Below are positions 45,109 to 52,910 of a stretch of 64,000 bases of DNA, in pieces (the stretch's first letter is position 1; the number at the start of each line of letters is the position of its first letter). The DNA is taken from NCBI GenBank assembly GCA_964653145.1, contig CAZZCG010000003.1:1-64000 (forward strand), written 5' to 3'. Below the pieces are notes generated by a model. The model did not search any database, had not been told where the DNA came from, and saw only the letters and a program-made list of their open reading frames with translations. The position numbers and the translations under genes were made by a program. This stretch comes from Pseudocalidococcus sp964653145 (GTDB lineage Bacteria > Cyanobacteriota > Cyanobacteriia > Thermosynechococcales > Thermosynechococcaceae).

Positions 45109-45154
45109 AGCGACTAGCAATGATTTATACCTGTATAAATCATTGCTAGTCGCT
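45109..45154. repeat. Perfect 22-bp inverted repeat (2-bp loop) after coaT
   Basis: Arms 45109-45130 and 45133-45154 are exactly complementary and are separated only by CT. It starts 12 bp after the coaT stop and ends 37 bp before the IS1-type remnant. It is not followed by a T-run, so it is not a standard rho-independent terminator, although a transcript hairpin could still act as one or protect the coaT mRNA end. It might also belong to a mobile element. Confidence 0.85.
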
Positions 45155-45191
45155 GTTCCAAGCCGATTTATGGGTTCAGGTATTGGTCATC

Positions 45192-45735
45192 CTAAATCGG
45201 TAATGATGCATTGTAGTGGGGAATAAAATTCCAAAGTAATGCAGCGTTATTGAATAGAAATTTTGAGAAGGCAAAGTTATGTCGAACGAATTGTGAGATT
45301 CTATAGCGTAACCTACAGTTAAACGGCTCAATATAACTTGTCATACTGCTTTTTTTCCTCATCACTTGATGTCATTTCGAGGGTAGCGCCTCCTGATACC
45401 CATCCCAGTCATCGGTATAAAACACGGTGCGGTTATTGACTTTTTTCGAGGTGACGTTGGCGTTATTTGTCGTTTGTCCAGCTTGGACGTTTACGTAATC
45501 CTAGAGCCATTGTTCTGAGACTTGAACGGCATACGGGTAATCCTAGCCATGGAGAGACGCTCAAGAAGTAGACGGTCGATTAAGCTGCGAGTTTCAGCAT
45601 CAAACAGCTTCTACGTGGGATATTCGACATATTGTCGACCATGCTATTTACACAGGAAACCCTGTAAGCCGCTGTGGGTATGGCTGTTCTTCACCGTATC
45701 GTGAGAGTGGCAGCATGGACATTCAGGCAGAGAAT
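45192..45735 (-). mobile_element. Degenerate IS1-family transposase
   Basis: On the minus strand the N-terminal zinc-finger part (ECPCCHSHDTVKNSHTHSG, LQGFLCK, a stop, HGRQYVE) is followed by further stops, a frameshift, the helix region VSEQWL-stop-DYVN and a gap that removes the first part of the catalytic domain. The rest is NRTVFYTDDWDGYQEALPSK, a stop, and then MTSYIEPFNCRLRYRISQFV, FAFSKFLFNNAALLWNFIPH and a stop at 45192. The order and the TSYIE and HYNASL blocks match the IS1 InsB type. At least four stops plus frameshifts make it inactive. I could not identify terminal inverted repeats. Confidence 0.85.
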
Positions 45736-45820
45736 TAGGTTGCAATTAACTTCAGTTTTGATTTTTTGAAGCTTATCATTATCTTTAGAGTTCTACTCAC
45801 TCAACAACAGCTAAACGTTC

Positions 45821-46747
45821 TTAGCTGATTGCAATTACATCCACCCATTGCCGATAGTTTGGTTCTTGCCCAAGGGTGATCGATTTCAGCAGGGCCTGGA
45901 GTTTTTGGGTAATTGGGCGTTCCCTGGGTAGAGCATAACTTTCAATCCGGGAAACAGGGACAACCCGCGCCGCAGTTCCGGTTAGAAAAACTTCATCGGC
46001 AATTAAGACTTCCGTGCGATCTACGGGGCGCTCAATGACCGCAAGACCCAAATCTCGGGCCAACTGCATGACGCTGTTTCGCGTAATCCCTTCGAGAATG
46101 TCTTGATCCACACCGGGAGTGATTAATGTGCCATTGCGGATAATAAATAAATTCATCCCAGAGGCTTCACAAATTTTGCCTTGATCATTCAGTAAAATAG
46201 CTTCCTCAAACCCTGACTCCACTGCCTCTGTTTTTGCTAAGGCCGAAACAATATAAGAGGCGGTTAATTTGCCTCGCAAGGGAAAACTCCGATCACTCTG
46301 TCGCTCCCAGGAACTAATTCGGCAACTGACGCCATCCGGTGATAGATAATCCCCCAGTTCCAGGCCATAGATGAGAAAATCCTTTTCCACCTGATGCAGG
46401 CGCGGCGCAATTCCCAACCCAGAGGTATAAACCAGGGGACGAATATAGAAAGGGGCCTGGGGTTTGTTGCGTTGTACCCACTCAATCAATAAATGCTTAA
46501 TCTGGCTGGCGGGGAGGTCATAGGCCAAATAGCGAGCAGAGTTACTGAGGCGACGGGCATGATCTTCCAGGCGAAAAAGGAAAACTTCCTGAGAATTGTC
46601 AGGGTTGAGCATTCCCCGTAATCCCCCCAAGGCCGCTGTTCCGTAATGCAGGGCATGGGTCGCCACGGAAAGTTTCGCATCGGCAAAGGGAATAAACTCA
46701 CCTTGTAAGTAGGCAATGGGTAAAAAAGGCGTGTCGCTGGGAGCCAT
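45821..46747 (-). CDS. ilvE: Branched-chain amino acid aminotransferase
   Basis: PLP-dependent last step of valine, leucine and isoleucine synthesis. The 308-aa fold-type IV protein shows the N-terminal ALHYGTAALGGLRG, the arginine-bearing PFYIRPLVYTS, the PLP Lys in LRGKLTASYIVSALAKTEAV, EASGMNLFI and the phosphate-binding EVFLTGTAARVVPV. D-amino-acid transaminase and aminodeoxychorismate lyase share the fold, but length and the SGMNLF box favour IlvE. Divergent from nadE with about 175 bp between. Confidence 0.93.
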   Translation of the reverse strand: MAPSDTPFLPIAYLQGEFIPFADAKLSVATHALHYGTAALGGLRGMLNPDNSQEVFLFRLEDHARRLSNSARYLAYDLPASQIKHLLIEWVQRNKPQAPFYIRPLVYTSGLGIAPRLHQVEKDFLIYGLELGDYLSPDGVSCRISSWERQSDRSFPLRGKLTASYIVSALAKTEAVESGFEEAILLNDQGKICEASGMNLFIIRNGTLITPGVDQDILEGITRNSVMQLARDLGLAVIERPVDRTEVLIADEVFLTGTAARVVPVSRIESYALPRERPITQKLQALLKSITLGQEPNYRQWVDVIAIS

Positions 46748-46922
46748 AGGGAAAAGATTAGGTATGTCAAAGAGTCAGAGAATTGCCCCAACTCCAAAAG
46801 CTACTTTTACTTTAGTCGGTTTCGCGAGCAATCTGGCTCGACTCTACCCAGGACAGTAACCCCTAGAATGGGATTAACGTCGAGGTGCATCCTCCGATAC
46901 AGTACATTTTGCGTTCTGCCCG

Positions 46923-48647
46923 ATGGCCCTTACCTTTGCCTTGGCCCAACTTAACCCAACTGTGGGTGATCTTGAGGGTAATGCGGCCCAAATTCTCAAA
47001 GCAGCCCAGGCCAGTGGAGCCGAAGGGGCCGATGTTTGTATTACGTCCGAATTAGCACTGTGTGGCTATCCCCCGCGGGACTTATTACTTGATCAAAGCT
47101 TTATCCAGGCCTGTCAAGCGACCCTCTTGCAACTCCAGGCCCAGTTACCGCCGGACTTAATCACGATTATTGGTACAATTTGCCCCAATCCCGATGTCAA
47201 TACTGGTGCAAAACCCTTACTCAATGCGGGCGTTGTTGTCCATGGTGGTCAAATAATCCATCAGGTTGCTAAGCGGCTTTTACCTACCTACGACGTTTTT
47301 GATGAAGATCGGTATTTTGCCAGTGGTTTTCCGGCGGAGATGTTTGTTCTTCAGCGGGGGCAGCAATCCCTCAGGCTGGGGCTAACCATCTGTGAGGATA
47401 TTTGGAATGATGAGCAGTTTTTGGGGCGACGGCTCTATCCCACCAACCCGATTGCGGAATTAGCCCAGGCCGGAGCCGAGGTGATTATCAATCTTTCTGC
47501 CTCTCCCTTTATTGTTGGTAAGCCCGCATTTCGCCAGGCCCTGATAGCCCACATTGCCCAACGTCACCACTGCCCGATTATCTATGTCAACCAAGTCGGG
47601 GGAAATGATGATCTCATTTTTGATGGTCATAGTTTTGCGGTGGATCACGAGGGACAATTAGTGGCCCAGTCCTCAGGGTTTCAACCGGATTTGTCGATGG
47701 TGGCCTGGGAACATCACGATTTAGTCCCCTCAGTAGTCTCACCCCCACAGCAATTCCCAACCGAAAACCACCAGCAGATTTGGTCAGCCCTGGTACTGGG
47801 GATTCAAGACTACGCCCGCAAATGTGGATTTCGCCAAGCTGTGATCGGCCTCAGTGGGGGGATTGATTCTGCCTTAGTTGCTGCCCTGGCCACCGCCGCT
47901 CTTGGGGCTGAGAATGTTTTCGGAATCTTGATGCCTTCCCCCTACAGTTCTGAGCACTCCCTAACCGATGCTGTGCAGTTAGTAAAAAAACTGGGGATTC
48001 GCCATGAAATTATTCCAATTGCTGAGCTTATGCGCACCTACGACCAGGCCCTGGGAACCCTATTTGCCGCAACCGAACCTGGGATTGCCGAAGAGAATAT
48101 TCAAGCTCGGATCCGTGGCAATCTGCTGATGGCGGTGGCCAACAAGTTTGGTTACTTGCTAATTTCGACTGGTAACAAATCGGAAATGGCGGTGGGTTAT
48201 TGCACCCTCTACGGTGACATGAGTGGGGGATTGGCGGCGATTGCGGATGTGCCTAAAACCCTAGTCTATGAACTCTGTCGTTGGTTAAACTCCCAGGCCC
48301 AATCAGCGAACATTGCCCTCTCCCCCGGCGCGACTGAAATCATTCCTGAGAATATTCTCCTAAAACCCCCAAGTGCGGAACTGCGGCCGGGTCAAGTGGA
48401 TCAAGATTCTTTGCCGCCCTACGAAATTTTGGATGATATTCTTGCCCGGTTTATTGATCGCCATGAATCCACACGGGAGATCATTGCAGCAGGTCATAGT
48501 CCGGAAACTGTCCTGAAGGTACAAACCCTGGTGACACGGGCAGAATTTAAACGCCACCAGGCTCCCCCAGGCCTCAAGATCACAAGTCGCGCCTTTGGTA
48601 CCGGCTGGAGAATGCCCATTGCTCAAGGACGGCAGTTTATACCCTAG
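46923..48647 (+). CDS. nadE: Glutamine-dependent NAD+ synthetase
   Basis: Amidates nicotinic acid adenine dinucleotide to NAD+, drawing ammonia from glutamine. In this 574-aa protein, residues 1-270 are a nitrilase-type glutaminase with the Glu in TSELALCGYPPRDLL, the Lys in VAKRLLPTYDVFDE and the Cys in LTICEDIW. The C-terminal part is the synthetase with the PP-loop SGGIDSALVAALA and STGNKSEMAVGYCTLYGDM. The ATG at 46923 fits the family start. Confidence 0.96.
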   Translation: MALTFALAQLNPTVGDLEGNAAQILKAAQASGAEGADVCITSELALCGYPPRDLLLDQSFIQACQATLLQLQAQLPPDLITIIGTICPNPDVNTGAKPLLNAGVVVHGGQIIHQVAKRLLPTYDVFDEDRYFASGFPAEMFVLQRGQQSLRLGLTICEDIWNDEQFLGRRLYPTNPIAELAQAGAEVIINLSASPFIVGKPAFRQALIAHIAQRHHCPIIYVNQVGGNDDLIFDGHSFAVDHEGQLVAQSSGFQPDLSMVAWEHHDLVPSVVSPPQQFPTENHQQIWSALVLGIQDYARKCGFRQAVIGLSGGIDSALVAALATAALGAENVFGILMPSPYSSEHSLTDAVQLVKKLGIRHEIIPIAELMRTYDQALGTLFAATEPGIAEENIQARIRGNLLMAVANKFGYLLISTGNKSEMAVGYCTLYGDMSGGLAAIADVPKTLVYELCRWLNSQAQSANIALSPGATEIIPENILLKPPSAELRPGQVDQDSLPPYEILDDILARFIDRHESTREIIAAGHSPETVLKVQTLVTRAEFKRHQAPPGLKITSRAFGTGWRMPIAQGRQFIP

Positions 48648-48691
48648 GGGCCTGGACTAAATTAAGAGTAAGCACATTGGAGGTCATCTTC

Positions 48692-48982
48692 ATGGAAACA
48701 ACCCTGAGCCCCACGGAAATTCAAGTCCAACTCAGTCAACTCCCGGCCTGGATTCTCAAGAATAATCGGATTGAGCGCACCTTTACCTTCGAGAACTTCC
48801 TTGGCTCCATTGCCTTTGTTAATCAGCTTGTCGAACCGGCTGAAGCGGCAGGGCATCATCCTGACTTATGTATTTCTTGGAACAAAGTCACGGTAAGTTT
48901 AACGACCCACGATGCTGGTGGCCTCACACAATTGGACTTTGACTTAGCAAAGATCATTACCAATCTCGCAGGAACGCCCTAA
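48692..48982 (+). CDS. Pterin-4a-carbinolamine dehydratase
   Basis: A 96-aa protein of the PCD/DCoH family, which dehydrates 4a-hydroxytetrahydropterin. The active-site pattern is AAGHHPDLCISWNKVTVSL and TTHDAGGLTQLDFDLA. A clear Shine-Dalgarno GGAGG (48679-48683) is eight bases before the ATG at 48692 and decides this start over the TTG at 48677, which would lie in the ribosome-binding site itself. It follows nadE by 44 bp and may be cotranscribed. Confidence 0.93.
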   Translation: METTLSPTEIQVQLSQLPAWILKNNRIERTFTFENFLGSIAFVNQLVEPAEAAGHHPDLCISWNKVTVSLTTHDAGGLTQLDFDLAKIITNLAGTP

Positions 48983-49027
48983 CTCTTGAATTCTTAACTG
49001 CCTATCCAAGGGAACCGTAACTGTTGA

Positions 49028-49558
49028 CTACCAAAGTTGTGGATTCATTAAGGATTCTACGCAGGTGAGTTCGATGGTGGAGTGAATATCCTTGATTTCT
49101 GTTAAATACATGGCTTGCCAACCAAAATCGTATTCCAGTTCATACGGGGGAATGTATCTAGCCGCAAGATCAGCATTGAATCCGAACCTGCCATAGTATT
49201 GGGGATCACCGTATACAAACAAAATATTTACCCCGACACTAAAGAGGTGATTTATACCTGACTCCATTAGCCTGGTACCAATTCCCTGTTTTTGAAATTC
49301 TGGACTGACAGCCAGAGGCGCAAGGATATAGGCGAGGCAATTGCTGATATTTTCTTGAGTTACGGGGCTAAAGGCAATATGACCAATCACGTTATCATCC
49401 ATCTCCGCGACTAAGGCAAAGGTTTCCGGGATCGTGATTTCAGAGAGTAGTTTGAGAGCAAGATTGGCAACTACTTCACACTCGTCCTTGGAAAACGCTG
49501 ATAGGTAAAGGGCCTTTATGCTCCTGGAATCTTGGAGGTGGGCTTTACGAATCCGCAT
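49028..49558 (-). CDS. GNAT-family N-acetyltransferase
   Basis: A 176-aa protein with the GNAT fold. The acetyl-CoA loop is APLAVSPEFQKQGIGTRLM, followed by the YhbS-type signature VYGDPQYYGRFGF. The substrate is unknown. The surrounding DNA is more AT-rich than the housekeeping genes on either side, and CCAGGCC is rare in the gene, so it may be a later arrival. Convergent with the pterin dehydratase gene. Confidence 0.88.
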   Translation of the reverse strand: MRIRKAHLQDSRSIKALYLSAFSKDECEVVANLALKLLSEITIPETFALVAEMDDNVIGHIAFSPVTQENISNCLAYILAPLAVSPEFQKQGIGTRLMESGINHLFSVGVNILFVYGDPQYYGRFGFNADLAARYIPPYELEYDFGWQAMYLTEIKDIHSTIELTCVESLMNPQLW

Positions 49559-49774
49559 TTATAGTCTTTTCCCTAAGGAATGAAACACAAGAATGCTTAA
49601 AACCTTCACGAGTGGTACTTTTCAATGTCTAACTTTTGGTAGAAATGACTATATGTATTGGGCAGAATCATCTCATTTAGAAGAATTATTAAGGTGATTA
49701 GACTAGATATCAAGTTTCTAACTAAGAATATTTTTGAAGCTACCCGACACCACAACTTTATTTCCAACACATTG

Positions 49775-50398
49775 TTATCTGCTGGTTGTTTCAATCAGGA
49801 AGCTAACCATGCGATCAACACTAAAAAAGAAACCACATTTGTATTCAGGTAAGTCATAATCGGGAAGTCTCAAATCACCATAGACAGGAAACAGTTGCAT
49901 AGCAATTTGATCCTCAATATCAATATAGGCAAACAGGGCATTTGTCTTTTTGGCGAGTTCGATCCAGGCCCTATGAATTGCTTTTGATTGCTGGAGAGCC
50001 CGGCTCATATCAGACGTTGCTGCGGTCATTTCTAGAAGAAAATATTTACTGCTAGCAAATACAGATGTCCACATACAGCCAAAAGAACCAGGCTGTTCAA
50101 AGCACTCAAAGCCATGATCACTCAGTAGTGGTTCTAACTCAGGTTCCAATTGAATTTGCAGTGATAAACAGTATGAGTTGGGAAATTCGCCTTTTTCCAG
50201 TTCAAGCCCAGCGATGCCAAGTGCCTGTATTTCCGACGTTCCTATCTGTGTTGTATGACTGGACTCTAATCCTGCTAACCACTTCTTTGAGCCAATGCGA
50301 TCACGGGAGCGAGAATCAAGAATTGTGCAGAGATTTTCCAACAAAGAATCGGAATCTTCGCGCTTAGCCAGTAAGCACAGTGAGTAGTTAATACCCAT
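49775..50398 (-). CDS. Hypothetical protein, unrecognised
   Basis: A 207-aa soluble protein with no signal or membrane segment. It has an N-terminal strand (MGINYSLCLLAKREDSDSLL), a Glu-rich middle (LELEKGEFPNSYCLSLQIQL), a conserved-looking core with GSFGCMWTSVFASSKYFLLE, and a C-terminal EYKCGFFFSVDRMVSFLIE. I do not recognise a family; the pattern could suit a contact-dependent immunity or other small cytoplasmic accessory protein, but nothing in the sequence proves it. A CCAGGCC word occurs at about 49965. The 49559-49774 spacer towards the GNAT gene is AT-rich and empty. Confidence 0.6.
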   Translation of the reverse strand: MGINYSLCLLAKREDSDSLLENLCTILDSRSRDRIGSKKWLAGLESSHTTQIGTSEIQALGIAGLELEKGEFPNSYCLSLQIQLEPELEPLLSDHGFECFEQPGSFGCMWTSVFASSKYFLLEMTAATSDMSRALQQSKAIHRAWIELAKKTNALFAYIDIEDQIAMQLFPVYGDLRLPDYDLPEYKCGFFFSVDRMVSFLIETTSR

Positions 50399-50589
50399 GT
50401 TTCCCTTGCGGATAATTACTTAGAAGTGTCAAAAATTTTGCGATCTGGTGCTAAATCGCTGTATGTCCAGTTCATTGATGACCATCAACAAAAGGATGAT
50501 TCATCACAAAAGTGAATCCTAGAACCAGAATCAAGCCTGCTCACGATGCTTTTGCAATTGGCTTAAACGTAGTGAAGTTGCAAGACACA

Positions 50590-50627
50590 ACATAAAACAA
50601 AATCCTCCACCCAAAGGCAGAGGATTT
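50590..50627 (-). terminator. Rho-independent-type terminator of psaAB
   Basis: On the minus strand, 33 bp after the psaB stop, arms AAATCCTC (50620-50627) and GAGGATTT (50600-50607) form an 8-bp stem with a partly paired 12-nt loop. The stretch TGTTTTATG follows. The position and T-rich tail fit termination of the psaA-psaB transcript. Confidence 0.65.
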
Positions 50628-50659
50628 CAAATTTAGCTAACTAATCAGCAATCAATTCA

Positions 50660-52888
50660 TCAACCGTACTTCGATGCAGTTGAAGCAATTAAGAATGCTG
50701 CGTAGGTAACAATGTAGCCAACCGTGAAGTGAGCTAAACCAACCACACGGGCCTGGACGATGGAGAGAGCCACTGGCTTATCTTTCCAACGCACCAAGTT
50801 GGCCAAGGGAGTCCGCTCATGGGCCCAGACGAGAGTTTCAATTAACTCTTGCCAGTAACCACGCCAGCTAATCAAGAACATGAAACCAGTTGCCCAAACC
50901 AAGTGTCCGAAGAGGAACATCCAGGCCCAAACAGAAAGGTTGTTGGTTCCGTAGGGGTTATACCCATTGATCAACTGAGAGGAGTTCAGCCACAGATAAT
51001 CCCGCAGCCAGCCCATCAAGTAGGTAGAAGACTCATTGAATTGAGCGACATTGCCTTCCCAAACGCCCAGATGCTTCCAATGCCAGTAGAAGGTGACCCA
51101 ACCAATGGTATTCAACATCCAGAACATAGAAAGGTAGAAGGAATCCCATGCGGAAATGTCGCAAGTACCACCCCGGCCTGGGCCATCACAAGGGAAGGCA
51201 TAGCCGAAGTCTTTCTTGTCAGGCATTAACTTGGAACCACGGGCATCCAAAGCACCTTTGACCAGGATCAAGGTGGTAGTGTGCAGACCCAAGGCAATCG
51301 CATGGTGAACCAAGAAGTCGCCAGGCCCAATGGTCAGGAACAAAGAGTTCTTGCCACTGTTAATCGCATCCAACCAACCGGACAACCAGACATTGCCGTA
51401 GTTCGGCCAAGCCGTGCTGGCAATACTGTCAGGGTTAGAAAGGAGGGTATCAAAGCCGTAGAGCAACTTCCCGTGGGCAGCTTGGATGAACTGGGCAAAG
51501 ACCGGCTCAATCAAAATTTGCTTTTCAGGGGTACCAAAGGCAACCACAACATCGTTATGGACATAAAGGCCCAAGGTGTGGAAACCGAGGAAGAGGGAAA
51601 CCCAACTCAAGTGGGAAATAATCGCCTCTTTATGTTGCAGCACCCGATCCAAAACGTTCCCTTTATTCTGCACAGGGTCATAATCCCGAACTAGGAAGAT
51701 GGCACCGTGGGCAAAGGCCCCCACCATAATGAAGCCAGCAATGTACTGGTGGTGGGTATAGAGAGCCGCCATGGTTGTGTGGTCTTGGGCAATGAAGGCA
51801 TAGGGAGGCAGCGAGTACATGTGCTGCGCCACCAGGGAGGTGATTACCCCTAAGGAAGCCAGAGCCAAGGCCAATTGGAAATGCAAAGAGTTATTCAAGG
51901 TGTCATATAAACCTTGGTGAGGCAGATTGAACTGACCTTCACTCTTAGCCGAGAACAAACCGGCTTTGCTATCGAGCATTTCCTTAATGTTGTGACCAAT
52001 GCCGAAGTTTGTCCGGTACATATGCCCGGCCACAATGAACAACACCGCAATGGCCAAGTGGTGGTGGGCCATATCCGTCAACCAAAGGGATTCGGTTTGG
52101 GGATGGAAGCCACCTAAAAAGGTCAGGATTGCCGTCCCAGAGCCTTCAGCCGTGCCAAACAAGTGACCAGCGGTATCGGGATTTTGGGCATAAACACCCC
52201 AGTTCCCGGTAAAGAAGGGCAATAGGCCAGCCGGGTGAGGCATGGTGGACAAGAAATTATCCCAACCTACATGTTGTCCCCGAGATTCAGGAATGGCGAC
52301 GTGGATCAAGTGTCCAGCCCAGGCCAAGGAGCTAACCCCGAACAACCCCGCTAAATGGTGGTTTAGCCGAGACTCAGCATTTTTGAACCAAGATAGGCTC
52401 GGACGGAATTTGGGTTGCAAGTGCAGCCAGCCAGCGAACAGAGCCAAGGAAGCCAAGATGATCAAGAAGATCGCCCCTTGGTAGAGGTCGCCGTTGGTGC
52501 GCATCCCGATGGTGTACCACCAGTGATAAACGCCAGAGTAGGCAATATCAACGGGGTTAGAGGCACCAGCTTGGGTAAAGGCATCGACCGCGCCCTTACC
52601 AAATTGAGGATCCCAGATCGCATGGGCGATGGGACGGACGTTGAGCGGGTCTTTAATCCACTGCTCAAAGTTGCCTTGCCAGGCCACGTGGAAGAGGCTG
52701 CCGGATGCCCACAGGAAGATGATTGCCAGATGGCCAAAGTGTGACGCAAAGATCTTTTGGTAAAGATTCTCTTCCGTCATGCCATCGTGGGTTTCAAAGT
52801 CATGCGCTGTGGCAATGGCGTACCAAATCCGCCGTGTGGTCGGATCCTGTGCGAGGTCTTGGCTAAACTTAGGAAATTTAGTTGCCAT
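50660..52888 (-). CDS. psaB: Photosystem I P700 apoprotein A2
   Basis: Core subunit of photosystem I. With PsaA it binds P700, the inner electron-transfer chain and the interpolypeptide 4Fe-4S cluster FX. The 742-aa protein has eleven transmembrane helices and the FX loop FPCDGPGRGGTCD with both ligand cysteines. His-rich chlorophyll-binding helices such as AGHLIHVAIPESRG, MAHHHLAIAVLFIVAGHMYR and LYTHHQYIAG are intact. It follows psaA by 32 bp including its own Shine-Dalgarno and is followed by a terminator. Confidence 0.99.
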   Translation of the reverse strand: MATKFPKFSQDLAQDPTTRRIWYAIATAHDFETHDGMTEENLYQKIFASHFGHLAIIFLWASGSLFHVAWQGNFEQWIKDPLNVRPIAHAIWDPQFGKGAVDAFTQAGASNPVDIAYSGVYHWWYTIGMRTNGDLYQGAIFLIILASLALFAGWLHLQPKFRPSLSWFKNAESRLNHHLAGLFGVSSLAWAGHLIHVAIPESRGQHVGWDNFLSTMPHPAGLLPFFTGNWGVYAQNPDTAGHLFGTAEGSGTAILTFLGGFHPQTESLWLTDMAHHHLAIAVLFIVAGHMYRTNFGIGHNIKEMLDSKAGLFSAKSEGQFNLPHQGLYDTLNNSLHFQLALALASLGVITSLVAQHMYSLPPYAFIAQDHTTMAALYTHHQYIAGFIMVGAFAHGAIFLVRDYDPVQNKGNVLDRVLQHKEAIISHLSWVSLFLGFHTLGLYVHNDVVVAFGTPEKQILIEPVFAQFIQAAHGKLLYGFDTLLSNPDSIASTAWPNYGNVWLSGWLDAINSGKNSLFLTIGPGDFLVHHAIALGLHTTTLILVKGALDARGSKLMPDKKDFGYAFPCDGPGRGGTCDISAWDSFYLSMFWMLNTIGWVTFYWHWKHLGVWEGNVAQFNESSTYLMGWLRDYLWLNSSQLINGYNPYGTNNLSVWAWMFLFGHLVWATGFMFLISWRGYWQELIETLVWAHERTPLANLVRWKDKPVALSIVQARVVGLAHFTVGYIVTYAAFLIASTASKYG

Positions 52889-52910
52889 AGTTAAGTAAAG
52901 TCTCCTCGCC

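Noticed and set aside
49028..50398. A foreign island made of the GNAT gene and the unrecognised 207-aa gene.
   Set aside because: The spacers are AT-rich, but the 207-aa gene contains the resident CCAGGCC word and there is no integrase, tRNA or repeat boundary.
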